Source: CAVSUR01 sp963846005 (GTDB lineage Bacteria; Actinomycetota; Actinomycetes; Streptosporangiales; Streptosporangiaceae). Taken from it: 64,000 bases of DNA. A model generated the notes under the pieces. It was not told the DNA's origin, did no database searches, and saw nothing but the letters and a program-made list of their open reading frames with translations. Positions 26,188 through 35,058 of this stretch are shown one piece after another. Location: the NCBI GenBank assembly GCA_963846005.1, contig CAWJUH010000001.1:496001-560000 (forward strand). Direction: 5' to 3'. The translations under genes and the position numbers were made by a program. The stretch's first letter is position 1. Each line of letters opens with the position of its first letter.

Positions 26188-27495
26188 ATGACCGAGCTGG
26201 GCTGGGCCAGCGCCCATCAGGTCGCCGAGGCGATTCGGCGGCGGGACGTCTCAGCGGCCGAAGTCCTCGCAGATCAGCTCGACCGGGTTCAGCGGCGCGA
26301 CGCCCGGCTCCGTTCGGTGGTCACGCTGGACGCGGACGGGGCACAGCGGCGGGCCGCCGAGGCCGACCAGGCGCTGGCCCGTGGCCAGGTGTGGGGTCCG
26401 CTGCACGGGGTTGGGGTCACCGTGGAAGACGTGCACGCCACGGCGGGGATGCGCTCCGCGTTCGGCGGCTATCGCCCTTTCGCGGAACACGTTCCCGCTG
26501 CTGACGCCACCGTGGTGGCCAGGCTGAAAGCGGCCGGAGCGATCATCGTGGGCAAATCGAACGGGCCGTGCCTGTGGGGCGAGGACAGTGTCTTCCCGCC
26601 GACGCTGAATCCCTGGAATGTGGACCGGACTGCGGGTGGCTCGTCCACCGGGCCTGCGGTGGCCGTGGCGGCCGGCCTGACCCCGCTGGACATCGCCGGG
26701 GACACCAGCGGGTCGATCCAGTGCCCGGCGGCCTTTTGCGGGGTGTTCGGGATGCGCCCGACCGAGCACCGGGTGCCGGTGACCGGCATGTTGTACATCG
26801 ACCCGGTCCGCCAGCTCCGGGCGCTGATCACGGCCGGGCCGATCGCCCGCTCGGTGGGCGACCTGCGCCTTGCCCTGGAGGTGATCGGCGGGCCCGACGG
26901 CCTCGACCCGGAAGTCCCGCCGGTATCCTGGCGGTCGGCCGGACCAGCGGACCTGAGCGGGCTGCGAGTCGCCTACTCGCCTGGCTTTCCGCCCTTGGTG
27001 GACGCGGAGATCCGTGCCGGGGCCGACCGCCTGGCCGCGGAACTGGACGAGCTGGGCGCGGTCGTCGAGGACCGGCTGCCGGATCCCGCGCTGGCCAGAT
27101 ACGGGCAACTCGTCGAGGAGTTCCTCGCCGTGCTTGACTCCGGTTCGGTTCAGGAATACCTGGCCATCCTGGACCGCCGGGACCGGTTCATCGCCAGCTG
27201 GGACCGGTTCTTCGCGGGCTGCGACGTGTTCCTTGCCCCGGCCATGCCGATGTGCGCCTGGCGCGCGGACGACGAGCCCGCCGACGAGAGCCCTCAGATG
27301 CAGGCCTTTCTCGCTCTTGAGCTGTCTCAGGTCAGCGGTTGCCCGATGGTGATCATCCCGGCCGGTATCGACGGCAACGGGGTTCCGTTCGGCCTCCAGC
27401 TGATGGGCCCGCGCTGGGCCGACGAACGGCTCCTGGCCATCGCCGAGGCGATCGCCGCGGTCACCGGGGGATTCCAGCCACCGCCGGGCTTCTGA
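26188..27495 (+). CDS. Amidase signature family hydrolase
   Basis: The 435-aa enzyme hydrolyses a carboxamide of unknown identity. It has the amidase-signature triad: the Lys in IIVGKSN, the Gly/Ser-rich GGSSTGPAVAVAAGL with the cis-Ser, and the nucleophile Ser in GDTSGSIQCPA. TAGPIARSVGDLRLAL and VFLAPAMPM are also typical. The SGSIQ and GGSSTGPA variants depart from the usual GGSSGGS/TGGSIR. ATG 26188 follows GGGAGGG by 6 nt; an upstream TTG/ATG at 26146 is less likely. It is cargo between two copies of the hairpin repeat, without related genes nearby. The substrate cannot be told from sequence. Confidence 0.9.
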   Translation: MTELGWASAHQVAEAIRRRDVSAAEVLADQLDRVQRRDARLRSVVTLDADGAQRRAAEADQALARGQVWGPLHGVGVTVEDVHATAGMRSAFGGYRPFAEHVPAADATVVARLKAAGAIIVGKSNGPCLWGEDSVFPPTLNPWNVDRTAGGSSTGPAVAVAAGLTPLDIAGDTSGSIQCPAAFCGVFGMRPTEHRVPVTGMLYIDPVRQLRALITAGPIARSVGDLRLALEVIGGPDGLDPEVPPVSWRSAGPADLSGLRVAYSPGFPPLVDAEIRAGADRLAAELDELGAVVEDRLPDPALARYGQLVEEFLAVLDSGSVQEYLAILDRRDRFIASWDRFFAGCDVFLAPAMPMCAWRADDEPADESPQMQAFLALELSQVSGCPMVIIPAGIDGNGVPFGLQLMGPRWADERLLAIAEAIAAVTGGFQPPPGF

Positions 27496-27668
27496 CCGGA
27501 CCTCTCGGATTAGTGCCAACTTCAGCGATCGCGGCAAGCGAACCTGCAGGTCATCGCCCTGCAGAATCAAGTAAGGCCAAAACGTGGCCCAACTCAGGCC
27601 GCGCGAACGCTGGGCCGGGCCGTCCTCCACGCGCCGGGCATCCTCTTACCGAGAAAGATCACAGTAAA

Positions 27669-27698
27669 GGGCGCGCCTGGCGGCGCGTCCCTTGCTAC
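27669..27698. repeat. Hairpin repeat, copy 2
   Basis: Thirty bases identical to 25930-25959, in the same orientation, 174 bp after the amidase stop. Two further short inverted pairs of CCCTTG/CAAGGG follow at once. It could serve as a terminator for the amidase as well as being a repeat boundary. Confidence 0.85.
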
Positions 27699-27955
27699 GC
27701 AAGGGCAGACCCTTGACTGCGATCTTCCCCAGCAAGACCTCGGCACCTATCAGAAGGACCGGGGGAAGAATGAGCAGCACAGATGCGTGGACCAGCCATA
27801 GTCCAGACAGGTAATGCCCTGGGAACCATAACTGGTCAGAAGCTCAGTCTGCTGCGGCCTCCGAAGCCGTGTGCGCGAAACGACTCCTCCTCTTGGCGAT
27901 GAACACGCCAGGCGATCCTCGGTCCTAAGTACCAGGATTAGGGCACCATCGTCAG
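27699..27955. other. Non-coding stretch between hairpin repeat and small ORF
   Basis: I see no gene with family features here. A 92-aa minus-strand ORF across it has no protein-like pattern. Base composition is lower in GC than the core. Confidence 0.4.
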
Positions 27956-28129
27956 ATGGACACGGACTACTACCAAGACGTCGCCGACCAAGACCTCGAT
28001 CGCACGATCCAGGAGAACGACGCTGCAATCCTTGCTCAGGACCTTGCTCGCGCCCAGGTCCACGCGCTGCTAGCTCTCGCCAGCGCTGTTGATCGACTTG
28101 CCCGCGCGACAGAAGCGCGGGCTGATTAG
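27956..28129 (+). CDS. Small hypothetical protein (57 aa)
   Basis: The ATG at 27956 opens a 57-codon frame, starting MDTDYYQDVADQDLD, rich in Asp, Gln and Ala. It ends with an amphipathic helix (LARAQVHALLALASAVDRLA). The composition looks like a real soluble helical peptide, as often found beside integrases in actinomycete elements, where such genes may be regulators or excision factors. There is no obvious ribosome site, so it may be leaderless. Function unknown. Confidence 0.45.
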   Translation: MDTDYYQDVADQDLDRTIQENDAAILAQDLARAQVHALLALASAVDRLARATEARAD

Positions 28130-28535
28130 CGGCCTAGCCGGAACACCGGCAAGATCACAGGGCACATTCCGGGCACATACAGGTGTCGAGTGATCCGAGA
28201 AGATGAGAGCGGCCGAGATCGCAGCTCCAGGTCACGCCGCTTCTGCTCGCGTCGTCCCAGGTCGCTGTCTCCCCGGATCTAGACCCGGCCTACAGACGAC
28301 TTGCACGCCGTTAGAGGGCGCGGACCAGGTACGGTCCAGCTTTCCTGGCGCCGGGCAGATCTCAGCAGTTCAGCTGCTTCGCGGCTCGCGGCCTCCCGAG
28401 CCGTGCGCACCGCCAGCCTGAGTGACCAACTGCGTGACAACCGCGACAGCGGCGCGCGTACAACGACGGACGCTCGGGGACGATAAGGCCAGCTCAGAGA
28501 TCGGATTGCGGCTTGTCGCGGATGCCGTCAGTTTG
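28130..28535. other. Right arm of the integrated element, no gene seen
   Basis: No convincing gene. At 28420-28440 it has a near copy (GAGTGACCAACTGCGTGAC) of 25668-25689, which is the antisense of the VTQ-x-VTQ tail of the integrase. This suggests a second, mostly deleted integrase end. Confidence 0.4.
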
Positions 28536-28580
<45 letters not shown>

Positions 28581-28599
28581 CAGGTCAACGCCATTCGCC

Positions 28600-29022
28600 G
28601 GGTCCAGCAAGCCCGGCGGAACCGGCGGTGACAGCAGAAATGGTCACGGGCGATCCCGAGCAGGGGCAGCTCGCGGCGGCCCGCCGCGGTCTTGACCGGC
28701 CCGAGCTAAAGCACACCGCCCGCGCGGAACAGCTGCTGGCGGACGTGCACCATGGCGTTGCCGAAATCCACCTGAGGCCAGGCCAGGCCAGCACTTCACC
28801 GCGGCGCAGACCGTAGACCAGCATCAGCACGAACGCCGCAGAGAGCGGATCCCGCCTGGCATGCATCAGGAACAGGCGAGCCTCGTCAGCAGTCCACGTC
28901 TGTTCGCGCGAAGCGACAGCAGGCAAGGTCGCCAGCCTGGCTACATTCCGCGGCACCAAATCCTCGCGCATAGCCCTAGTGAGCGCCGCTGCCAGAACCA
29001 TTTCCTGGCTGAACCAGCACAT
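28600..29022 (-). pseudogene. Central fragment of a second tyrosine integrase
   Basis: On the minus strand the frame gives NVARLATLPAVASREQ, TWTADEARLFLMHARRDP, then MLVYGLRRGEVLA, which holds the first catalytic Arg. After a frameshift (about 28790), VDFGNAMVHVRQQLFRAGG, a stop, and GPVKTAAGRRELPLL follow. The remainder stops at the right attachment repeat. It is the core-binding to early catalytic part of an integrase and has several inactivating changes. It may be the missing half of the 25686-25926 fragment, or belong to a second element in tandem. Confidence 0.75.
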
Positions 29023-29169
29023 CTGCCGCCCAGTGTCCCAGCCGTCGACGGTCAGGCATCGCAGCGGATTGGGCCAGCAGGAAGGGCGGCAGCCCTCCCC
29101 ATCCGGCAGGTCGGTACGGTCCTCGCTAACGATGGCCGGCGGGGCGCGCAGGTCCTGGTCGCTGGCCCT

Positions 29170-29371
29170 CGCCGTGCGGAGGCGTGGTTTGACGAGCTGC
29201 GGGCGTGCTGGCCATTCTTGCCGAGCGGTGGCAATTTGAGCTTGGCTCGCCGATTCCGCGTGGGAGCGTGTCGGCGGCGTTCTGGTGCCGGATGGCTGAT
29301 GGGCGCGCGCTGTGCTGAAGGTCAGCCCTGACCGTGCGCGCCTGGTGTTCGAGGCCGCCGCGCCGCGGCGG
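29170..29371 (+). pseudogene. Fragment of an aminoglycoside (streptomycin 6-)phosphotransferase-like gene
   Basis: Across two frame changes the plus strand gives AEAWFDELRACWPFL, ERWQFELGSPIPRGSVSAAF, WCRMADGRAL and VLKVSPDRARLVFEAAA. This is the N-terminal lobe pattern of the streptomycin 6-kinase/APH family (glycine-rich strand and VLKVS lysine). A stop follows, and the catalytic HxD half is absent. It is a non-functional remnant. The family call rests on pattern recognition only. Confidence 0.45.
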
Positions 29372-29482
29372 TGAGAACGTCAGTCTCGTGTCGACGTTAC
29401 GCTGCCATGCCGACATCTCCTGTCGTCATTCGGAGGCAGGCGCCGGGCGGCCGCCGCCGGGCGGATACCCGACCGTTACCCC

Positions 29483-31105
29483 TTGTCCGTTGACCCTCGG
29501 CCGACCCTGTTAGAGCCTGCTGCGGTGACCGCCCGAGAAGCGCACGGGGGCGACGACGAGTCCGCGGCGGTAGCAAGCCCGGCCGGCTCTGGCGCCCCGC
29601 TGGACGAGCCGCGTCTGCTCCAGCCGCTCAGCTGGGTCGTGTATCTGGTGGCCGCCGCCGTGTTCGCCCTGCTGATGGCCCTGTCCGACCGCTACGGCTT
29701 CCACCGCGACGAGCTGTACTTCATCGTCTGCGCCCGGCACCTGCAGGCCAGCTACGTCGACCAGCCCATCCTGACGCCGCTGATCACGCGCATCTCGCTC
29801 GGCCTGTTCGGCACCTCGCTGGTTGGCCTGCGGCTGTGGCCCGCGCTGGCCGTGGTCGGCACGGTGATCCTCGGCGGCCTGCTGGCCCGCGAGTTCGGCG
29901 GCGGCCGGACCGCGCAGATTCTCAGCGCGCTCGGCGTGGCCACCTCGGGGGTGGTACTCGGCTCCGGTCACCTCGACGACACGACCATCTACGACATCCT
30001 GGCCTGGGGCGGGCTGGCCCTGGTCGCCGCCCGCATCGGCCGGACGGGGAACACGAAGCTCTGGCTGATCGGCGGCCTCGTGCTCGGCCTGGGCCTGGCC
30101 AACAAGCACAGCATCGGCTTCTTCGCGCTGGCCTTGTTCGCCGGCATCCTGGTCAGCCGGGGCGGCCGCCAGGTGGTGCTCAACCGCTGGCTGCTGGCCG
30201 GCGCCGTGCTGGCCGCCCTGTTCACCATCCCGGATCTGTGGTGGCAGGCCGGCCACGACTGGGCCACGATCGCGATGACCAAGCGGCTGAACCAGGAGAA
30301 CGGCGGCCTCGGCAACATCCCCACGTTCATCGTCGGCCAGCTCACCGTGGCCAACGTCGGCCTGATCTGGGTCTGGCTCGCCGGGCTGCGGTTCCTGTGG
30401 AAGGCCGGGCGCCCGGCCTGGCGCGGCCTGGCCTGGGCCTGGGCCGTGCTGCTGGTCTTCTTCGCGCTGACCTCAGGCGCCAAGACCTACTACCTGGCCG
30501 GCGCCTACACCTACCTGGTCGCCGCCGGCGCGGTCAGCGTGGAGGGCTGGCTGACGGCCGTACGCAGGCGCCTGGTCATCGAGCTAGCCGTCATGGGCGT
30601 GGCCGTGCTGATCGGCCTGCTCATCGCGCTCCCGGTGCTGCCCGTGCGCGACATCAACCCGATCCGGCCGATCGACGCCGACGAGGCCGAGACGGTGGCC
30701 TGGCCGGTCTACACCCGCGAGATTGCCAGCGTCTGGCATCGTCTCCCGGCCCGGCAGCGCGCCTCGGCGGTGATCTTCACGACCGACTACGGCGAGGCCG
30801 GGGCGATCGACGTGTTCGGCCCGAGCATGGGCCTGCCGCAGGCCGTCAGCGGCCACAACACGATGTGGTGGTGGGGCCCCGGCAACCCGCACGCCACGAC
30901 GGTGGTGGCCGTGGCGCCCGGCCCGCTCGACGTGACGAACTACGGCGGCTACCTGCGCCAGTTCTTCCGGCAGGTGCGGGTGGCGGCCACGCTGACCAAC
31001 CACCTCGGGATCAAGGCCCAGGAGCAGGGCGGCCACGTCTACATCTGCACGCAGCCGCGCCATCCCTGGGGCCAGATGTGGCCGCGGCTGCGTCACTACG
31101 ACTGA
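29483..31105 (+). CDS. GT39-like integral membrane glycosyltransferase (ArnT/PMT type)
   Basis: The 540-aa protein has about ten to eleven membrane helices. Its first external loop has ALSDRYGFHRDELYFI, with the acidic pair typical of GT-C enzymes that take sugar from polyprenyl-phosphate donors. DQPILTPLITRISL and LANKHSIGFFALALF are also conserved. A C-terminal extracytoplasmic domain of about 150 residues follows the last helix (TTDYGEAGAIDVFGP). The acceptor (lipid, polysaccharide or protein) is unknown. The start is taken as TTG 29483; GTG 29525 would remove only part of the unstructured N-terminus. Confidence 0.85.
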   Translation: MSVDPRPTLLEPAAVTAREAHGGDDESAAVASPAGSGAPLDEPRLLQPLSWVVYLVAAAVFALLMALSDRYGFHRDELYFIVCARHLQASYVDQPILTPLITRISLGLFGTSLVGLRLWPALAVVGTVILGGLLAREFGGGRTAQILSALGVATSGVVLGSGHLDDTTIYDILAWGGLALVAARIGRTGNTKLWLIGGLVLGLGLANKHSIGFFALALFAGILVSRGGRQVVLNRWLLAGAVLAALFTIPDLWWQAGHDWATIAMTKRLNQENGGLGNIPTFIVGQLTVANVGLIWVWLAGLRFLWKAGRPAWRGLAWAWAVLLVFFALTSGAKTYYLAGAYTYLVAAGAVSVEGWLTAVRRRLVIELAVMGVAVLIGLLIALPVLPVRDINPIRPIDADEAETVAWPVYTREIASVWHRLPARQRASAVIFTTDYGEAGAIDVFGPSMGLPQAVSGHNTMWWWGPGNPHATTVVAVAPGPLDVTNYGGYLRQFFRQVRVAATLTNHLGIKAQEQGGHVYICTQPRHPWGQMWPRLRHYD

Positions 31106-31129
31106 GCCACGACCACTGGGACCGGCGCG

Positions 31130-31310
31130 ACGCAGGGTAGCCTCCCGGCTTGACGACGCGGGCCAGCTCGCCGAAACCGGCCGGGCGGTCAGACGGCGCG
31201 AGGTACATGAGGGAATACCAGCAGACCGCGCCGGCCAGCGGGGCGTCCCCGAAAGGCAGCTCACGCAGGTCGGCAACCTCGAAGCCGAAGCCGGGATGAT
31301 CACGCCGGGT
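31130..31310 (-). pseudogene. Fragment of a class I SAM-dependent methyltransferase
   Basis: On the minus strand FEVADLRELPFGDAPLAG, VCWYSLMYLAPSDRPA and ELARVVKPGGY read as motifs II-IV of a small methyltransferase. The N-terminal glycine-rich SAM loop and the C-terminal third are missing, and the frame upstream is a low-complexity Ala/Arg run. It appears to be a remnant cut by the flanking genes. Confidence 0.55.
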
Positions 31311-31387
31311 CGCTCTACCGGCAGCTGCTGCGGCGGCCGATCGGGCGCGGGCCTTCCTCTTGGCCTGCGCCTGGGCAAGCTCCAGGC

Positions 31388-31753
31388 TCAGGATCCGCAG
31401 GCATCGCCGGGCAGCGGCCACCGGCCGTAGTCATGAACCATCGCCAGCCGCAGTTCCCAGGGCGAGCGGCCCGTCAGCTCAGCGTCCGGATCCTGGCGGG
31501 CGCGGGCAGTCCACAAGGCGCCTGCCACCTCGATCCGGTAGACCTTCCCCCAGTTCCACCGTAACCAGCGCAGCAGCCGGGCCTTTTCCTTACTGGTCAG
31601 CGCAGCCTCCTCTCGGAAACAACGCGGCTCACACGCCCCGCAACCCTCATTCGGAGCAGGCCCACCGTCCAGATGGGAGCGGGCAGCCAGAAACTTGGGT
31701 CTCCAGTCGCACGCGATAAAGCCGTGGCGGCGGCGGTGGTCATCCCGCGACAA
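31388..31753 (-). CDS. Hypothetical protein, possibly 5' truncated
   Basis: The C-terminal 70 residues look genuine: EKARLLRWLRWNWGKVY, IEVAGALWTARARQDPD, LTGRSPWELRLAMVHDYGRW. This resembles small actinobacterial proteins with the pattern W-T-A...T-x-x-x-L...I-x-x-D-Y, whose function is unknown. The first 50 residues are Cys/His/Arg-mixed and may not be coding. A GAGAGGAGG lies 6 nt before a CTG at about 31602, so translation could start there instead. Confidence 0.5.
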   Translation of the reverse strand: MSRDDHRRRHGFIACDWRPKFLAARSHLDGGPAPNEGCGACEPRCFREEAALTSKEKARLLRWLRWNWGKVYRIEVAGALWTARARQDPDAELTGRSPWELRLAMVHDYGRWPLPGDACGS

Positions 31754-31761
31754 TCACCGGC

Positions 31762-32499
31762 ATGGCTGAGGTTGAGGTCGTCGTCGCCCACAACGAGCGC
31801 GCGACTCTGCGCGTCGGCGACGTGTTCCTGAAGATCGACGCCGATCAGGCGCGCACCGACGTCGAGGTCGAGGCGATGGCCATGGCCCCGATCCCGACTC
31901 CGGAGGTCCTGTGGCGCAAGCCGCCCGTGCTCGCGCTCGCCGCCCTGCCGGGGACGGCACTCGGCCGCCTCGGCGAGCCGTCGACCGCGTCGCCGGCGGC
32001 GTGGGCCGCGGCGGGTGCCGCCGCCCGGATGCTGCACGACGCGCCGCTGCCGCCATGGCCCGGCCAGAGCCGCGCGGAGATCGCATCGGAGCTCGACGGC
32101 GAATGCGAGTGGCTCGTCGCCAACGGCGTCCTTCCGGCCGGCCTGGTCACGCGCAACCGCCGGGTTGCCGAGGCGGCTCTCCGGCCGTGGACGCCGGTGT
32201 TCGCGCACGGCGACCTGCAGATCACCCACGTGTTCGCCGACGGTGACCAGATCACCGGCGTGATCGACTGGTCCGAGGCGGCCCAGGGCGATGCCCTGTA
32301 CGACCTCGCCAGCCTGACGCTCGGACACGAGGAGCACCTTGGCGACGTCATCGCCGGCTACGGAACCGACGTCGATCTCGGCGTGATCCGGGCATGGTGG
32401 TCGCTGCGAAGCCTGCGGGCGGTCCGCTGGCTGGTCGAGCACGGCTTCGACCCGTCCTCGCCAGGCTGCGAGTTCGACGTGCTGAGATCCCAGCTGTGA
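31762..32499 (+). CDS. Aminoglycoside phosphotransferase (APH) family kinase
   Basis: The 245-aa protein has the catalytic loop FAHGDLQITHVF with the HGD Asp and the Mg-binding VIDWSEAAQGDALYDLA. The N-terminal lobe is short: VGDVFLKIDAD supplies the ATP-site Lys. APH-fold proteins phosphorylate aminoglycosides, macrolides, homoserine or other hydroxyls; resistance is not shown here. The ATG at 31762 has no ribosome site and may be leaderless. It diverges from the hypothetical gene at 31753. Confidence 0.87.
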   Translation: MAEVEVVVAHNERATLRVGDVFLKIDADQARTDVEVEAMAMAPIPTPEVLWRKPPVLALAALPGTALGRLGEPSTASPAAWAAAGAAARMLHDAPLPPWPGQSRAEIASELDGECEWLVANGVLPAGLVTRNRRVAEAALRPWTPVFAHGDLQITHVFADGDQITGVIDWSEAAQGDALYDLASLTLGHEEHLGDVIAGYGTDVDLGVIRAWWSLRSLRAVRWLVEHGFDPSSPGCEFDVLRSQL

Positions 32500-32632
32500 G
32501 GCAGCGGTCAGCTCAGCCAGCCGCCGGGCAGGCCTTCCTGGCCGTCACAAGACCGGGCAGGGCCGCACCAGATCGTGATACGCCTCGGGCGCGCTGCCGG
32601 CCCTGCCAGTACCATTGCTGCGCCCGGCGCGA

Positions 32633-33433
32633 TCATGCCTGCTGGTCCGTCCGGTAGCGACCGGCGAGCGGGGAGCTTACCGCGGTCATGAGCAGCGCCT
32701 GCTGGGCCTGGCTGACGGCGTCGATCATGGACAGGTCGGCCAGGCCGGGGACGCAAATGACTTCGCCGGTCCGCAGGCCGGCCAGGGCGGCGCTGACGAC
32801 CTCGCCGGGCCGCATGACGGGGAACGGGATCGCGGTCAGGTCGCGGCCTGCCAGCGCGTGGAACTCGGTGTCGACCAGACCGGGGCAGCAGGCCTGGACC
32901 TGGACGCCGGTCCCGGCCAGCTCGCCGGCCAGGGCCTGGGTGAAGGTCACCTGGAAGGCCTTGGCGGCGGCGTAGGTGGCGCGGTAGGGCAGCGGCTGCG
33001 GGGGGACCGGGCCGCTGTAGGCCAGCAGTGAGGCCAAGTTGATGATCGCGCCGGAGCCGCGGGCGATCATGGCGGGCATGGCGGCGCGGGTCAGGCGGGT
33101 CACGGCGAGCACGTGCACGCTGATCAGATCGGACACCACGTGCGGGTCGACGCGGGCGAACTCGCGGTATCCGCCGAACCCGGCGTTGTTGACCAGCAGG
33201 TCGGGCTCGGCCGCGGCGACGGCCCTCTCCAGGCCGGCCAGGTCGCCCGGATCGGTCAGATCCGCGGTGTGCGCATCCACCCGGACGCCGTGCTGTTCGG
33301 TCAGCTGCCGGGCGAGAGCGCGCAGCCGGTCGCCGCGGCGGGCGGTGATGTTCAGGTCCCAGCCGTCGGCGGCCAGCCGGTCCGCGAACGCTTCCCCGAC
33401 CCCGGAGGATGCTCCGGTCACAAAGCCAAGCAT
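32633..33433 (-). CDS. Short-chain dehydrogenase/reductase (SDR)
   Basis: The 266-aa protein is a classical SDR: TGASSGVGEAFA (Rossmann glycine motif), NNAG at LLVNNAGFGG, active-site Ser in INLASLLAYSG, and the Y-x3-K catalytic pair as YAAAK. CCPGLVDTEF follows. It uses NAD(P)H on an unknown carbonyl or alcohol. GAGGAGC lies 4-5 nt before the ATG. It is 108 nt downstream of the truncated acyl-CoA synthetase and on the same strand, so one transcript is possible. Confidence 0.93.
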   Translation of the reverse strand: MLGFVTGASSGVGEAFADRLAADGWDLNITARRGDRLRALARQLTEQHGVRVDAHTADLTDPGDLAGLERAVAAAEPDLLVNNAGFGGYREFARVDPHVVSDLISVHVLAVTRLTRAAMPAMIARGSGAIINLASLLAYSGPVPPQPLPYRATYAAAKAFQVTFTQALAGELAGTGVQVQACCPGLVDTEFHALAGRDLTAIPFPVMRPGEVVSAALAGLRTGEVICVPGLADLSMIDAVSQAQQALLMTAVSSPLAGRYRTDQQA

Positions 33434-33540
33434 GGCTGCTCCTCTTCTTTCATGCCCGCGGCGGCGTCAGCCTGAGATGACCGGCGGCCCTGGCCAGTCT
33501 CAGGATGACGGACAACCGCTCTGCTCAGCGAGGCGGCCAG

Positions 33541-35058
33541 TTACCCGAAGGGCTCGAATTCGGGCGTCGCGACCTGGCGGCCTTTGTCCTTTATCGGTTC
33601 GCTGGCCCGGCCGGTGATGGAGTACCAGCCGTCCGGCCCGGCGGTGACGATGTCCCCGGTGCGCAGCCAGCCGTCAGCATTCAGGACGGCCGGGCTTTCC
33701 GCCGGGTTATCCAGGTAGCCGCGCATTGTGGCCGGAGACCGTACCAGCAGTTCACCGGGGCGGCCGGGCTCGGCTTGCGTCGCGGTGCCCGGCGTGACGA
33801 TACGGCATGTTACGCCGGGCAGCGGTGGCCCTACCGAGTCCGGCCGGTCCGAGCCGTCGTCGGGCGCGATATGGGTGGCGCCGGCTTCGGTCAGGCCAAA
33901 CGCCTGCTTGATGCGGCAGCCAGCGCGCGCTGCACAGGCCCAGGCCAGGTCAGCATCGAGCGGCGCGGCAGCCGAGGTGAGCAGGCGGAGGCTGGACAGG
34001 TCGTAATCACCGACTTCGGCCCGGGCGGCCAGGGCACGCAGTATCGGGGGCGCTACCTCGGCCCTGGTGACCCGGTGGTCCTGGATGGCCTGGAGGAACG
34101 CGTGCAGCTCGAAGCGGGGCAAGATCGTCACGGTCGCGCCCCGCAGCAGGGCTAGGTTCAGCGTGACCTGCAACCCGAAGATGTGGTGCAGCGGCAGCGC
34201 GGCTATCACCACGTCGTCCACGGTGACCTTGTGCGCGTTGCGCATCTGGCACAGGTTCGCCACCAAGCTGCGGTGCGTCAGCATGACGTTCTTCGGCCGC
34301 CCGGTGGTTCCGCCCGACGTCAATAGCAGGGCGAGACCCGTCGGAACCGGGAGCGGCTCAGGCGGCGGGTCCAGTGACTCGAGCATGACCGCGCCATGGC
34401 GCGTCAGGAACGCCGCCGTGGCCGCCGTACCACGTGCCGCTGCCCGCGCCTTCTGCCGGGCCAGGCCGGCGGTGCTGACCAGCCACCGCGCCCTGGTGCT
34501 GCGCAGCTGGCGGCCGATCTCCCGGCTGGGCCGCTGCGGGTTGACCGTCGCCACGGTCGCCCCGGCCGACGTCGCCGCGTACAAGGTCACGACGAACTCG
34601 ATGCTGTTCGGCGCGCACAAGGCCAGGACATCACCCGGCTGCACGCCCTGTGCAGCAAGCCCTTCGGCGATGCTGCGAACCTCAGCGGCAAGGCCGGCGT
34701 AGCTGAGGGAATGCCCGCTCACCGCATCGACAAGCGCCGGCTTGGCGCCGCGATCAGCCGCTTGCGCCAGCACAAACTCGGCGAACGGCCAGCCGGGCAC
34801 AAGATCCAGTTCGGGAATATCGGTAATCGCGTTGCCGGCCGGGGGGCTCGCTTCGGCATGTGCTGGGCATCCTGCCGGGGCATGCCCGTTAGGCCCGCTC
34901 CCGTCCATGACTGGCACCGCGGTATTTTCCGGCCCGCCGCGTCCGGGACCGGGCGCCGGGCCGGCCGTAATACTCGCGACCTTCCCGCACCCGGGACAGG
35001 CCCCTGCACCGCCATCGAAGGAAAAGAGGCAACCGCAAAAACATGCAACCTCAGCCAT
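33541..35058 (-). CDS. AMP-dependent acyl-CoA synthetase/ligase with N-terminal zinc-ribbon, C-terminus missing
   Basis: The enzyme family activates carboxylic acids as acyl-adenylates. The P-loop LLTSGGTTGRPKNVMLTH, A5 QAFGLTEAGATH and A7-A8 GWLRTGDIVTAGPDGWYSITGR are intact. Two features are odd. The first 30 residues hold four or five Cys (CFCGC...CPGCGK), a zinc-ribbon not found in standard 4-coumarate-type ligases, joined by a 50-residue Pro/Gly linker. The protein also stops right after KGRQVATPEFEPFG, so the C-terminal lid with the catalytic Lys is absent. The ATG at 35056-35058 has AAGGAGG 8 nt upstream. Thioester formation is unlikely; adenylation alone may persist. Confidence 0.82.
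   Translation of the reverse strand: MAEVACFCGCLFSFDGGAGACPGCGKVASITAGPAPGPGRGGPENTAVPVMDGSGPNGHAPAGCPAHAEASPPAGNAITDIPELDLVPGWPFAEFVLAQAADRGAKPALVDAVSGHSLSYAGLAAEVRSIAEGLAAQGVQPGDVLALCAPNSIEFVVTLYAATSAGATVATVNPQRPSREIGRQLRSTRARWLVSTAGLARQKARAAARGTAATAAFLTRHGAVMLESLDPPPEPLPVPTGLALLLTSGGTTGRPKNVMLTHRSLVANLCQMRNAHKVTVDDVVIAALPLHHIFGLQVTLNLALLRGATVTILPRFELHAFLQAIQDHRVTRAEVAPPILRALAARAEVGDYDLSSLRLLTSAAAPLDADLAWACAARAGCRIKQAFGLTEAGATHIAPDDGSDRPDSVGPPLPGVTCRIVTPGTATQAEPGRPGELLVRSPATMRGYLDNPAESPAVLNADGWLRTGDIVTAGPDGWYSITGRASEPIKDKGRQVATPEFEPFG

Noticed and set aside
29836..31140. 434-codon plus-strand ORF inside the GT39-like gene
   Set aside because: Arg/Pro/Gly-rich out-of-frame reading of the membrane protein gene.
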